This document shows, in pieces, positions 23,350-32,666 of a stretch of DNA of 39,432 bases; the stretch's first letter is position 1; the number at the start of each line of letters is the position of its first letter. The stretch covers positions 1-39,432 of the forward strand of contig NZ_JBLWTD010000026.1 in assembly GCF_048270265.1 (NCBI RefSeq). Direction: 5' to 3'. The notes under the pieces are model-generated. The model saw only the letters and a list, made by a program, of their open reading frames with translations, was not told where the DNA came from and made no database searches. The position numbers were made by a program, and so were the translations under genes. Source of the stretch: Maricaulis sp048270265. Its GTDB lineage: Bacteria; Pseudomonadota; Alphaproteobacteria; Caulobacterales; Maricaulaceae.

Positions 23350-24528
23350 CTAGTCTTCGACCCGCCGGCGGCGCAGGCGCTGCCAGAAGCGGCGCCGTTC
23401 CGGCTTGGGCTGGGGTTTCAGATTGATGATGAAATCGATCGCGCACTGGTGCCAGGAATGCTTCTCGGCATGGGCGCGCGGCGCGGCGCGGTCGATCTCG
23501 AGACAATCGAGACAGGCCTGGCGCAGATCCTCATTGATGAAGCCGCCGCCCGAGCCCGGGATGATGTCCTTGGGCCCGTGGGCCGGGAAGGCGGCAACCG
23601 GCGTGCCGCAGGCCATGGCTTCCAGATTGACCAGGCCGAATGTGTCGGTCCAGCTCGGGAAGACGAAGACATCGGCATCGGCGAAATAGCGCGCCAGCTC
23701 ATCGCCGAATTTTGATCCCGGGAAGACGGTTTCGGGATATTTCTCGGCCAGCATTTCCTTTTGCGGACCGTCGCCGACCACAACCTTGGTGCCCGGCAGG
23801 TCGAGCTCGAGGAAACCCTCGATATTCTTCTCGACCGCGATGCGTCCGACATTGACCCAGATCGGCCGTTCCAGACCTTCATAGACGTCCTTGCCGTCAA
23901 CCAGGCGCTTGTCCGGATTGAACTGCACCGTATCGACGCCGCGCGCCCAGGGGGTGAGGTTCTTGAAGCCGCGCGCGGCGAGATCGTCGCGCATGGACGG
24001 CGTCGTCACCATCATGCGGCCACCGGCATTGTGGAACCAGCGCATGAAGGCATAGCCGGCCGCGACCGGGATCAGCGGGAAGCGGGCGTGGACATATTCC
24101 GGGAATTTGGTGTGATAGCTGGTGGTGAATGGCAGTTTCCACTTCACGCAGATGGCGCGTGCGGCCATGCCGAGCGGGCCTTCGGTGGCGATATGGATCG
24201 CTTCCGGTTCGAATTCCTTGAAGCGCCGGGCGATATCCTTGCGGGCGCCGAAGGCGAGCTGGATTTCCGGATAGGTCGGCAGCGGCATCGTCTTGTAGCC
24301 GAGGCCGGGATGGATCACCTCGACCTCATGACCCATGGCGCGGCATTCCGCGACGGTGCGCGAGAGGGTGCGCACAACGCCATTCATCTGCGGTTCCCAG
24401 GCATCGGTCACCAGCATGATGCGCTGCGGGCGCTCATCGCCACCATTCGCCGCGTCATCCGAATCGCCTGTCGTGGCGGGCAGGGTGTCTTCGGCGCTGG
24501 TGTCGTCGTGTTCGGTTTGTTCGGTCAT
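23350..24528 (-). CDS. GT4 family glycosyltransferase
   Basis: A 392-residue GT-B glycosyltransferase related to alpha-mannosyltransferase MgtA and similar glycolipid enzymes. After a ~34-residue acidic, disordered N-terminus come RIMLVTDAWEPQMNGVVRTL (acceptor-side loop), HIATEGPLG near 118, TTSYHTKFPEY near 140, the sugar-nucleotide motifs VGRIAVEKNIEG and VVGDGPQ near 255-282, and the E-x7-E region DTFGLVNLEAMACGTPVAAFP near 320. The C-terminus is highly basic (RRRFWQRLRRRRVED) and may contact the membrane. It may glycosylate a membrane lipid; in some bacteria such lipids replace phospholipid during phosphate shortage, and the neighbouring Pho genes make this a possibility only. Confidence 0.87.
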   Translation of the reverse strand: MTEQTEHDDTSAEDTLPATTGDSDDAANGGDERPQRIMLVTDAWEPQMNGVVRTLSRTVAECRAMGHEVEVIHPGLGYKTMPLPTYPEIQLAFGARKDIARRFKEFEPEAIHIATEGPLGMAARAICVKWKLPFTTSYHTKFPEYVHARFPLIPVAAGYAFMRWFHNAGGRMMVTTPSMRDDLAARGFKNLTPWARGVDTVQFNPDKRLVDGKDVYEGLERPIWVNVGRIAVEKNIEGFLELDLPGTKVVVGDGPQKEMLAEKYPETVFPGSKFGDELARYFADADVFVFPSWTDTFGLVNLEAMACGTPVAAFPAHGPKDIIPGSGGGFINEDLRQACLDCLEIDRAAPRAHAEKHSWHQCAIDFIINLKPQPKPERRRFWQRLRRRRVED

Positions 24529-24965
24529 CGCGTTTATCTGTCGGCCTTCTTGCTACGGGCGGCGCCAGGCTCTGGCAGGCACGTCCTGTCTCTGGCCCAG
24601 CATAGCGGGCAATCGCGGGCATTGAAGCGGCGAAAGCGGTTGGCCCGGGCCGGGCCGGTTCGCCGCCGCGCACCGGCACGCCGGTACCGGGGGAATTGGG
24701 CTGGAAAAGCAGTGACGGTCAAGGTGAAGTATCTTGCCCCGCACCGGTTTGCCGTGAAAATTTCATCACCGGCCCTGGCGATTTCGCCCTTCCGGCGCAA
24801 GTTTTCCTCCCGGCGGGCCGGCTTCGGCGAAACGGGGCGTCGGGGCCGGATGCCGGCACCGCCGGGCAAACAGCTCAGTGGACTTGCCGCGCCGGAAAGC
24901 CGGCATCATTCTCCCGGCCATTCCCTGGCAGGCCATTCCGGCCGGTTGGTAAAGGAGATCCCGCT
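24529..24965. other. Divergent intergenic region, glycosyltransferase/putA
   Basis: 437 bases with no supported gene. Open frames run through it but lack start signals. It must carry the promoters of both divergent genes. AAGGAG at about 24953-24958 serves putA. No regulatory motif was recognised. Confidence 0.6.
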
Positions 24966-27900
24966 GTGACTATTCGGCCTCGCGACAGCATAAACTGGGA
25001 CAGCCTCGACACGGTGAAATTCGCCGATGAGAACGAGGCCGTCAGCCATCTGGCTGACCGGACCGGCCTGGATGACGAGGCCCAGGTGCGCATCCGCACC
25101 GCCGCGATCAAACTGGTCGAACGCGCGCGCGCCTCAAGCCGCAATCGCGGCCTGATGGAATCCTTCCTGCAGGAATTCGGGCTGTCCAACCGCGAGGGGC
25201 TTGCCCTGATGTGTCTCGCCGAGGCACTGCTGCGCGTGCCCGATGCCGAGACCGCCGACCGTCTGATCGCCGAGAAGATTTCCGGCGGCGACTGGAGCGG
25301 CCATGCCGGCAAGTCGGAAAGCTGGCTCGTCAATGCCTCGACCCTGGGTCTGATGCTGACCGGCGGCGTGATCGAGATCGACCCGGAAGCCCGCAAGAAC
25401 CCTTCGCTCTACCTGCGCAAGATGACACAGAAACTCGGCGAGCCGGTGATTCGTGCTGCCGTGATGCAGGCGATGCGGATCATGGGCGAGCAATTCGTGC
25501 TCGGCCGCACCATCAAGGAAGCGCTCAAGCGTGGCCGCAAGGCCGGCGCGACGCTGTGTTCCTTCGACATGCTCGGTGAGGGCGCCCGTTCCGCCGCCGA
25601 CGCCGCGCGTTACCAGCAGCGCTATCTCGACGCGATCGCCGTAGTCGGCGCTGCGCGCGGCACCGGACCGGTCGAGCAGGTCCATGGCGTTTCGGTCAAG
25701 ATCTCCGCGCTTCACCCGCGGCTGCACGCGGTCAAGCGCGACCGCGTGATGGCGGAAGTCTATCCGCTCCTGCTCGAACAGGCCCGCGCCGCCAAGGCCC
25801 ATGATATCAGCCTTTGCTTCGACGCCGAGGAGAGCGACCGCCTCGTGCTGTCGCTGCAATTGTTCGAACGCCTCGCTCGCGAGCCCGAGCTGGAGGGCTG
25901 GAACGGTCTCGGCCTCGCCGTCCAGGCCTATCAAAAACGCGCACCGCTGGTGATCGAGCGCCTGATTGCCCTGGGCCGCTCGACCAATCGCCGCCTGCTC
26001 GTGCGCCTGGTCAAGGGCGCCTATTGGGACACCGAGATCAAGCTGGCCCACCAGATGGGCTGGCCGGACTTCCCGGTCTGGACCACCAAGCCGGCGACCG
26101 ATCTCAACTTCCTCGGTTGCGCGCGCACCATGCTCGCCGCGCCCGACGCCATTTATGGTCAGTTCGCGACCCATAATGCGCATTCGCTCTGTGCGGTGCG
26201 CGACCTGGCCGAACAGGCCGGTGTCGAGAGTTATGAATTCCAGCGCCTGCACGGGATGGGTGAAGCGCTCTATCTCGCCGCGCGCGAGGCCTATGGCGAA
26301 GCGCCGGTGCGGGTCTATGCCCCGGTGGGCAGCCATGAGGACCTGTTGCCCTATCTCGTTCGCCGTCTGCTGGAGAATGGTGCCAACACCTCCTTCGTGC
26401 ATTCCTTCCTCGATCCGGACGTGCCGGCCGAGGATGTGGCGCGTGGTCCCTTCGACGGCACCGGCAAGCTTGCCCGGCATCCCTCGATCGCCCGGCCGAT
26501 GGAGCTTTACGGCGACGAGCGCGCCAATTCTGCCGGGATCGACCTGTCCCAGGCCAGCGTGCGCGAACGGCTCGCGAAAGCCGTCGAGGCGCTCGACGCG
26601 GCGGGGCCGATCGTGTCCGCGCCGCTGGTCGGTGGTATCGCCCGGCTTGGCGGTGTCGCCCGCGCCGGACAGGAAATGCCGGTTACCAGCCCGGTCGAGC
26701 GTTCACGAATCGTCGGCACGGTGCTTGAGGCGACGACCGAGGATATCGACGCGGCGTTCGAACTGGCGGTGGCGGCCCAGCGCATCTGGGATGCGCGCGG
26801 CGGCAAGGCCCGCGGTGCGATCCTGCGCGCCATGGCTGATGCCCTCGAGGCCGACGCCGACCGCTTCCTGGCGCTGATGGCGCGCGAAGCCGGCAAGACC
26901 CTTGCCGACGGTGTCGCCGAAGTACGCGAGGCGGCGGATTTCTGCCGCTATTACGCGGCCCAGGCCGAGCGCGAATTCGAGGCTCCGGTGCGTCTGCCCG
27001 GACCGGCAGGCGAGACGAATCATCTCGGCCTCAAGGGGCGCGGTGTGTTTGTCTGTATCAGTCCGTGGAATTTCCCGCTGGCGATCTTCACCGGCCAGCT
27101 GGCGGCGGCGCTCGCCGCGGGCAATGCGGTGATCGCCAAACCGGCGGAACAGACGCCCCTGATCGCCTATGAGGCGGCACGGCTGTTCTTCAAGGCCGGG
27201 CTGCCGGTTGATGTGCTGCACATCCTGCCCGGACGCGGCGAGAGTGTCGGCGCGGCGCTGACCTATGATCCGCGCACGGCGGGCGTGGCCTTCACCGGCT
27301 CGACCGATGTTGCCCGCATGATCAATCGCTCCCTTGCGGCACGCGATTGCGCGATCGCACCGTTGATCGCCGAGACCGGCGGGCTCAATGCCATGTTCGT
27401 CGACACCACGGCGCTGCGTGAACAGGTGGTCGATGATGCCGTGCTGTCGGCCTTTGGCTCGGCGGGGCAGCGCTGTTCGGCGCTGCGCATTATCCTGGTG
27501 CCCGAGGATATTGCCGACGAGATGATCAAGGCCATTGCCGGCGCCATGGATGAGCTGGCGATCGGCGATCCGGCCGACCCGGCCACCGATGTCGGACCGG
27601 TGATCGATGGCGAGGCGCGCGAAATCCTGTTCAGTCATATGGACCGCATGGAATCCCAGGGCGAGGTCATCCGCCATCTCGACGCGGGCAATTGGGGCGA
27701 GACCGGATGTTATTTCGGCCCGGCGCTGGTGGAGCTTCCCTCGCTCGATCTGCTGGAGCGCGAAGTGTTCGGTCCGATTCTGCACGTGATCCGATACAAG
27801 CGGCACCAGTTGCACGACATGGCCGCCGCGCTGGCGGACAAGGGCTATGGTTTGACCCTGGGCATTCACTCCCGGCTCGAGAGTTTCCACAGGCAAATCC

Positions 27901-28109
27901 AGTCGGCGGTGCCGGCCGGGAATGTCTATGTGAATCGGTCGATGACCGGGGCCGTTGTCGGGGTTCAACCCTTCGGCGGAGAGGGCTTGTCAGGCACGGG
28001 ACCGAAGGCCGGCGGACCACACTATCTGCACCGTTTTGCGGGCGAGCGCTGTGTCACCGTCAACATCGCCGCCCAGGGCGGGGATCCGGAATTGCTCAAT
28101 CTTTCCTGA
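24966..28109 (+). CDS. putA: Bifunctional proline dehydrogenase / P5C dehydrogenase
   Basis: Oxidises proline to glutamate in two steps with FAD then NAD. The 1047-residue protein begins at GTG 24966 (AAGGAG eight bases upstream). The N-terminal third is the PRODH barrel, with VKISALHPR, RLVKGAYWDTEIK, YEFQRLHGMGEALY and the Arg-containing LPYLVRRLLENGANTSFV. The second half is the aldehyde dehydrogenase: ISPWNFPLAIFTGQ near 700, catalytic Glu in ETGGLNAMF near 803 and the nucleophile Cys in SAGQRCSALR near 837. There is no N-terminal ribbon-helix-helix domain, so it does not double as repressor. An upstream in-frame extension to 24696 lacks family similarity. Confidence 0.94.
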   Translation: MTIRPRDSINWDSLDTVKFADENEAVSHLADRTGLDDEAQVRIRTAAIKLVERARASSRNRGLMESFLQEFGLSNREGLALMCLAEALLRVPDAETADRLIAEKISGGDWSGHAGKSESWLVNASTLGLMLTGGVIEIDPEARKNPSLYLRKMTQKLGEPVIRAAVMQAMRIMGEQFVLGRTIKEALKRGRKAGATLCSFDMLGEGARSAADAARYQQRYLDAIAVVGAARGTGPVEQVHGVSVKISALHPRLHAVKRDRVMAEVYPLLLEQARAAKAHDISLCFDAEESDRLVLSLQLFERLAREPELEGWNGLGLAVQAYQKRAPLVIERLIALGRSTNRRLLVRLVKGAYWDTEIKLAHQMGWPDFPVWTTKPATDLNFLGCARTMLAAPDAIYGQFATHNAHSLCAVRDLAEQAGVESYEFQRLHGMGEALYLAAREAYGEAPVRVYAPVGSHEDLLPYLVRRLLENGANTSFVHSFLDPDVPAEDVARGPFDGTGKLARHPSIARPMELYGDERANSAGIDLSQASVRERLAKAVEALDAAGPIVSAPLVGGIARLGGVARAGQEMPVTSPVERSRIVGTVLEATTEDIDAAFELAVAAQRIWDARGGKARGAILRAMADALEADADRFLALMAREAGKTLADGVAEVREAADFCRYYAAQAEREFEAPVRLPGPAGETNHLGLKGRGVFVCISPWNFPLAIFTGQLAAALAAGNAVIAKPAEQTPLIAYEAARLFFKAGLPVDVLHILPGRGESVGAALTYDPRTAGVAFTGSTDVARMINRSLAARDCAIAPLIAETGGLNAMFVDTTALREQVVDDAVLSAFGSAGQRCSALRIILVPEDIADEMIKAIAGAMDELAIGDPADPATDVGPVIDGEAREILFSHMDRMESQGEVIRHLDAGNWGETGCYFGPALVELPSLDLLEREVFGPILHVIRYKRHQLHDMAAALADKGYGLTLGIHSRLESFHRQIQSAVPAGNVYVNRSMTGAVVGVQPFGGEGLSGTGPKAGGPHYLHRFAGERCVTVNIAAQGGDPELLNLS

Positions 28110-28188
28110 GCAGGTCTCAAGCCGCACCACGCATTGTTTATGAGCCGTGCCCGGGAGATTAACCGGGTATGCCGGCTTGTGTCCGTCA

Positions 28189-28204
28189 TTAATCGGTCAT
28201 TAAC
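28189..28204 (+). promoter_or_regulatory. CtrA-type box TTAA-N7-TTAAC
   Basis: TTAA (28189-28192), seven bases, TTAAC (28200-28204): a perfect match to the CtrA consensus of Caulobacter-like bacteria. A half site TTAACC lies at 28159-28164. Located 182 bases before nrdA, it suggests cell-cycle control. Confidence 0.65.
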
Positions 28205-28258
28205 TAAAAAAACCGCTTTCGACCGGTTTGCACCGTTGACCGCGGGCCAAAGGTTGAT

Positions 28259-28307
28259 CCACTATATGTTGGGTCAGCCGGAGACGGCGACACACTATAC
28301 AGGAATT
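28259..28307 (+). promoter_or_regulatory. Putative tandem NrdR boxes upstream of nrdA
   Basis: 28259-28274 (CCACTATATGTTGGGT) matches about 12 of 16 positions of the NrdR box acaCwAtATaTwGtgt. 28292-28307 matches the left half only (ACACTATA). Starts are 33 bp apart, near the three-turn spacing of tandem NrdR boxes. NrdR represses ribonucleotide reductase genes. Confidence 0.55.
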
Positions 28308-28385
28308 TCCGGCCATTCAGGCCTGCCGGGTACGCGAATCATCCTGCGCGGACCGCGGGCAAGGATTGTCTCGGAGTTGAGGAGC

Positions 28386-30290
28386 ATGACCATCATGACG
28401 CCACCGGATTCGGCCACCAGCCGCAAGATAGACAGCGGCGCGGACGTCGTCCGTACCCCCCGTCGCGGGCAGCCGAAAAACAATGCGGCAACGCATCTGC
28501 GCGTGGTGGAATCGATCCGCATCGACCGCAGCCGCGATGCCCTGCTGACCGAGTTCGGCAAGCGCACGCTGGAAGACCGCTATCTGCTGCCCGGCGAGAG
28601 CTATCAGGACATGTTTGCCCGCGTCGCCACGGCCTATGCCGACGATGCCGAGCACGCCCAGCGCCTGTATGACTATATCTCGAATCTCTGGTTCATGCCG
28701 GCCACGCCCGTGCTCTCCAATGGCGGCGCCGATCGCGGCCTGCCGATCTCCTGCTTCCTGAATTCCGTCGGCGATTCGCTCGACGATATTGTCGGCACCT
28801 GGACGGAGAATGTCTGGCTCGCCTCCAATGGCGGCGGCATCGGCACCTATTGGGGCGATGTGCGCTCGATCGGCGAGAAGATCGGCGTCAACGGCCAGAC
28901 CTCCGGCATCATTCCCTTCATCCGCGTGATGGACAGCCTGACCCTGGCGATTTCCCAGGGCTCGCTGCGCCGCGGCTCGGCTGCCGTCTATCTCGACATC
29001 CACCATCCGGAAATCGAGGAATTCCTCGAAATCCGCAAGGCGTCCGGCGATTTCAATCGCAAATCGCTCAACCTCCATCACGGCCTCAACATCACCGACG
29101 CCTTCATGGAAGCGGTTCGCGATGACAAGGAATTCGAGCTGCTCTCTCCGAAGAGCAAGGAGGTCGTCAAGACCGTCAACGCCCGCAAGCTCTGGCAGAA
29201 GGTGATGGAGCTGCGCCTGCAGACCGGCGAGCCCTATATCATTTTCTCCGACACGGTGAATGACAACCTGCCGGCCCACCAGCGCAAGCTCGGCCTGAAG
29301 GTTCGCCAGTCGAACCTGTGTTCGGAAATCATGCTGCCGACCGGTTTCGACCACAAGGGCAAGGACCGCACCGCCGTGTGCTGCCTGTCCTCGCTCAATG
29401 CGACCAAATTCCTCGAGTGGAAGGATGATCCGACCTTTATCGAGGATATCTTCCGCTTCCTGGACAATGTGCTGCAGGACTTCATCGATCGCGCGCCGCC
29501 GGAAATGGAACGCGCTGTCTATTCGGCGATGTGCGAGCGGTCGGTCGGTCTGGGCCTGATGGGCTTCCACACCTTCCTGCAGCAGATGAATGCCCCGTTT
29601 GAATCGGCGATGGCGAAATCCTGGAACATGAAAATGTTCAAGCATATCCGCACCCATGCCGATGCCGCTTCGGTGACGCTGGCTGAAGAACGCGGGGCCT
29701 GCCGTGATGCCGAGGAGAATGGCGTCAAGGCGCGCTTCTCGCACAAGCTGGCGATTGCGCCGACCGCTTCGATCTCGATCATCTGCGGCGGTGTCTCCGC
29801 CGGCATCGAGCCGATCCCGGCCAATGTCTACACCCACAAGACCCTGTCGGGTTCGACCACGGTCAAGAATCCGCAACTCGAAGCCCTGCTCGAAGAGAAA
29901 GGGCTCAATACTCCGGAAACCTGGTCCTCCATCCTCGAGAATGAGGGCTCGGTCCAGCATCTCGACGCGCTCGACGAGCACGAGAAGGCGCTGTTCCGCA
30001 CCGCCTTCGAGATCGACCAGCGCTGGGTGATCGAGCATGCCGCTGATCGCACGCCATTCGTGTGCCAGTCGCAATCGCTCAATGTCTTCCTGCCGGGCGA
30101 TATCAATAAGTGGGATCTGCACATGCTGCACTGGACGGCCTGGGAGCGCGGCGTGAAATCGCTGTATTACTGCCGCTCCAAATCGGTCCAGCGCACCGCC
30201 TATGCCGGTTCGCAGAACAAGTCCGAGATCGAGGAGTCGCTCGCGGCCGCGGCCCCGACCGATTACGAGGAATGCCTCGCCTGCCAATAG
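28386..30290 (+). CDS. nrdA: Ribonucleoside-diphosphate reductase, alpha subunit (class I)
   Basis: Reduces ribonucleotides to deoxyribonucleotides with the beta subunit encoded downstream. The 634-residue protein contains PATPVLSNGG and the redox Cys in LPISCFLNSV near residue 120, the radical/active-site Cys region SNLCSEIMLPT near 310 and CCLSSLN, the loop IAPTASISIICGGVSAGIEPI near 460, and the C-terminal YEECLACQ dithiol tail that is re-reduced by thioredoxin or glutaredoxin. No N-terminal ATP-cone is present, so overall-activity allostery of the E. coli kind may be missing. ATG 28386 is chosen; ATG 28395 has better spacing to GAGGAG and is an alternative. Upstream lie CtrA- and NrdR-like sites. 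Confidence 0.94.
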   Translation: MTIMTPPDSATSRKIDSGADVVRTPRRGQPKNNAATHLRVVESIRIDRSRDALLTEFGKRTLEDRYLLPGESYQDMFARVATAYADDAEHAQRLYDYISNLWFMPATPVLSNGGADRGLPISCFLNSVGDSLDDIVGTWTENVWLASNGGGIGTYWGDVRSIGEKIGVNGQTSGIIPFIRVMDSLTLAISQGSLRRGSAAVYLDIHHPEIEEFLEIRKASGDFNRKSLNLHHGLNITDAFMEAVRDDKEFELLSPKSKEVVKTVNARKLWQKVMELRLQTGEPYIIFSDTVNDNLPAHQRKLGLKVRQSNLCSEIMLPTGFDHKGKDRTAVCCLSSLNATKFLEWKDDPTFIEDIFRFLDNVLQDFIDRAPPEMERAVYSAMCERSVGLGLMGFHTFLQQMNAPFESAMAKSWNMKMFKHIRTHADAASVTLAEERGACRDAEENGVKARFSHKLAIAPTASISIICGGVSAGIEPIPANVYTHKTLSGSTTVKNPQLEALLEEKGLNTPETWSSILENEGSVQHLDALDEHEKALFRTAFEIDQRWVIEHAADRTPFVCQSQSLNVFLPGDINKWDLHMLHWTAWERGVKSLYYCRSKSVQRTAYAGSQNKSEIEESLAAAAPTDYEECLACQ

Positions 30291-30311
30291 GTCTCGCATC
30301 GCAACTGATTG

Positions 30312-30349
30312 AAAAGCGCCGGTTTCCCGCTTCGGGATGCCGGCGTTTT
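30312..30349 (+). terminator. Probable terminator after nrdA
   Basis: CGCCGG..CCCG pairs with CGGG..CCGGCG through an internal loop, flanked by AAAA and TTTT. The T run is short, so it may be partial, allowing some read-through. Confidence 0.55.
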
Positions 30350-30519
30350 CATGTCCGGCCTGCACCGGAACCATTGGCGTGCTGGCGAGAAATCTGCCCG
30401 CCCGGCTTGCAATCTGGTGGACTCAACGTCGCGAAGCGCATTAACCTCACTCTCCTTGAGGGTGAATCCGGGTGCAGGGGCGCTGTGGATTTGCTTGTAT
30501 CGCTTCTGGGGAGAGCGCG

Positions 30520-31338
30520 ATGCGTCTGGGACGAACATCACAATTGCTTTGCGCCGGCGTCATTGCCTTCGCCGGGACCAGCTATGTGCTGACCACTCCC
30601 GGTTCGGCGAGGTCCGAATGGGCCTCGACCAGCCAGATGATCCAGGGCCAGTTTGAAACCCAGCCCACCGTCCGCCCGCTCTCGCCATCTGCTGCCCGTG
30701 TCGCCATGACGGCGTTGTCGCTCAATTCCGGCGATGCTGATCGCGACGCCTTTGCCGCGATGACCGTGGAGCCGGCGGCGCAGTTCGATATGGGCGCGGC
30801 CGGTACGATCAAGATCGCCCTGCTCGATGAAGCCGCGCGCGATGCGAGTTTCGGCATTGTGCGTCCGGGTGAGGGCGAGCATTCGCCGGTGGTGGTCAAT
30901 CCCGCCGCCCGCGAGACCGTCGTCGCGGTCAATTACGAACGGGCCTTCGTTTCACGCGGCGAGGGCGATGAGCTGGATGTTTCCCTGACGCCGCGCGCCG
31001 GGGTCAGTGTCGGTCCCGATGGCTCCGCCGCCGGTGCCGGTGCCGAGGTCCGCATCGGCCGCTATCTCGCTGATGACTATCCCAGCTGGTACGTCTTCGC
31101 TGGCGCCGACCGCCGCGCGCTGATGTATGATCCGGCCCAGGGCATGGATTTCAACCGCGCCGTCTACATGACCGATCGTGAAGTGATCGGCGATGCCCAG
31201 GCCGGCGTCGCGGTCCGCGTCGGCGAGGTCGATCTCTCGCTCGCCTATGTCCAGCGCAATTACCGCTATGTCGTCGGCGTCGACAAGTTCCGCGAGAATG
31301 AGCAATTCGGTGCCGTGACCGTGAATTGGCGCTGGTAG
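30520..31338 (+). CDS. Outer-membrane barrel, LpxR-like (DUF2219)
   Basis: A 272-residue exported protein: signal peptide at residues 1-31, then a poorly conserved region to about 140, then a C-terminal half resembling the lipid A deacylase LpxR family (SWYVFAGADRRALMYD, VIGDAQAGVAVRVGEVDLSLAYVQRNYRY, EQFGAVTVNWRW), ending in an aromatic as barrels do. LpxR removes the 3'-acyloxyacyl chain of lipid A, but the usual N-terminal catalytic Asn/His region of the family is not obvious and the protein is shorter, so enzymatic activity is uncertain. GGGGAG precedes the ATG. It sits between nrdA and nrdB with no evident functional link. Confidence 0.68.
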   Translation: MRLGRTSQLLCAGVIAFAGTSYVLTTPGSARSEWASTSQMIQGQFETQPTVRPLSPSAARVAMTALSLNSGDADRDAFAAMTVEPAAQFDMGAAGTIKIALLDEAARDASFGIVRPGEGEHSPVVVNPAARETVVAVNYERAFVSRGEGDELDVSLTPRAGVSVGPDGSAAGAGAEVRIGRYLADDYPSWYVFAGADRRALMYDPAQGMDFNRAVYMTDREVIGDAQAGVAVRVGEVDLSLAYVQRNYRYVVGVDKFRENEQFGAVTVNWRW

Positions 31339-31404
31339 ACTCACTTTTTCCCCGACAAACTCACGCCAACCCGCATCTAGCTGTAGACGTTTTGCTAACC
31401 ACAG

Positions 31405-31420
31405 ACGCAATATGTTGTGT
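31405..31420 (+). promoter_or_regulatory. NrdR box upstream of nrdB
   Basis: ACGCAATATGTTGTGT matches 14 of 16 positions of the NrdR consensus, 43 bases before nrdB. No good second box is seen; a weak candidate is near 31371-31386. Confidence 0.6.
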
Positions 31421-31462
31421 GTCGGGTCGAAACCGATTCCCATTTGCCTGAGGTGAGCCGCT

Positions 31463-32494
31463 ATGACCGAGAAATCCGCTGACATTCCGGGTCTGATGAC
31501 CCTGAGCCACGCCTACAAGCCTTTCCGCTATCCGTGGGCGCATGATTTCTGGAAGAAGCAGCAACAGGTTCACTGGATGCCGGAAGAAGTTCCGCTCGGT
31601 GAGGACTGCAAGGACTGGGCGACCAAGCTCAATGACAATGAGCGCAATCTGCTGACCCAGATCTTCCGCTTCTTCACCCAGTCCGACATCGAGGTGAACG
31701 ACAATTACATGGAGCGCTATGCGCGCGTCTTCAAACCCGTCGAGGTGAAGATGATGCTGTCGGCCTTCTCGAATATGGAAACCATCCATATCGCGGCCTA
31801 TGCGCTCCTGCTCGAGACGATCGGCATGCCCGACTCTGAGTTCTCCGCCTTCATGGACTACAAGGCGATGGCCGATAAGCATGATTTCATGCAGAAATTC
31901 GGCGTCGACACCAATGAGGACATCCTGCGCACCGTCGCCATGTTCGGCGCCTTCACCGAAGGCCTGCAGCTGTTCGCCTCCTTCGCCATGCTGATGAATT
32001 TCCCGCGCCTCAACAAGATGAAGGGCATGGGCCAGATCGTCACCTGGTCAATTCGCGACGAGAGCCTGCATTGCGAAGGCATGATCAAGCTCTTCCACGC
32101 CTTCGCCGAGGAAACCGGCGCGCTGAGCCAGGCGGTCAAGGATGATATCGTCGATTGCTGCCGCACCGTGGTGGCGCTGGAAGACAAGTTCATCGAGCTC
32201 GCCTTCGAGATGGGCGAAGTCGAGGGCATGACCCCGGCCGATATCAAGACCTATATCCGCTATATCGCCGACTGGCGTCTCGGCCAGCTCGGCCTGCCCA
32301 AGATCTACAATATCGAGAAACACCCGCTGCCCTGGCTGTCGGAAATCCTCAACGGCGTCGAGCACGCCAATTTCTTCGAAGCCCGCGCCACGGAATATTC
32401 CAAGGGCGCCACCAAGGGCGACTGGCACGGCGATGAGGGCGTCTGGGCCCTGTTCGACCAGGGCAAGTCGAAGAAGGTCGAGCCGGCGGAGTAG
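31463..32494 (+). CDS. nrdB: Ribonucleoside-diphosphate reductase, beta subunit (class Ia)
   Basis: The 343-residue radical-generating partner of NrdA. Diiron ligands are visible in FFTQSDIEVND (Asp), NMETIHIAAYALL (Glu and His, with the radical Tyr four residues on), FTEGLQLFASF (Glu) and RDESLHCEGM (Glu and His). The Tyr identifies the tyrosyl-radical subclass. The C-terminus ends in acidic and basic residues used to bind NrdA. Its own NrdR box and a start 124 bases after the LpxR-like gene suggest separate control from nrdA while answering to the same repressor. Confidence 0.94.
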   Translation: MTEKSADIPGLMTLSHAYKPFRYPWAHDFWKKQQQVHWMPEEVPLGEDCKDWATKLNDNERNLLTQIFRFFTQSDIEVNDNYMERYARVFKPVEVKMMLSAFSNMETIHIAAYALLLETIGMPDSEFSAFMDYKAMADKHDFMQKFGVDTNEDILRTVAMFGAFTEGLQLFASFAMLMNFPRLNKMKGMGQIVTWSIRDESLHCEGMIKLFHAFAEETGALSQAVKDDIVDCCRTVVALEDKFIELAFEMGEVEGMTPADIKTYIRYIADWRLGQLGLPKIYNIEKHPLPWLSEILNGVEHANFFEARATEYSKGATKGDWHGDEGVWALFDQGKSKKVEPAE

Positions 32495-32535
32495 GGGCGC
32501 CGATCCAGACTCATCTTCGCCAAAGACCCAAACAT

Positions 32536-32666
32536 TTGTCATCCCCGCCGGATGTCCGGCCTTGAGCCGGACGCAGAGCGGGGACCTACCCGCTCATCCA
32601 GCTCGTCTCACGGGTAGGTCCCTGATCTGCGTCCCGCTTTCGCGGGACATTCGTCAGGGATGACAA
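32536..32666. repeat. Cruciform-like intergenic palindrome after nrdB
   Basis: Outer 10-bp stem TTGTCATCCC (32536-32545) with GGGATGACAA (32657-32666); central stem ACGCAGA (32571-32577) with TCTGCGT and GGGACCTACCCG (32581-32592) with CGGGTAGGTCCC (32611-32622); side hairpins GTCCGGC/GCCGGAC (32554-32572) and GTCCCGC/GCGGGAC (32631-32648). A four-arm fold is possible. Its end sequence resembles the 6410 repeat. Confidence 0.82.

Noticed and set aside
24696..24965. N-terminal extension of putA
   Set aside because: Composition unlike PutA and no ribosome site; GTG 24966 follows AAGGAG.
28317..30374. 685-residue minus-strand open frame
   Set aside because: Antisense to nrdA, low-complexity arginine/glycine composition, no motif.
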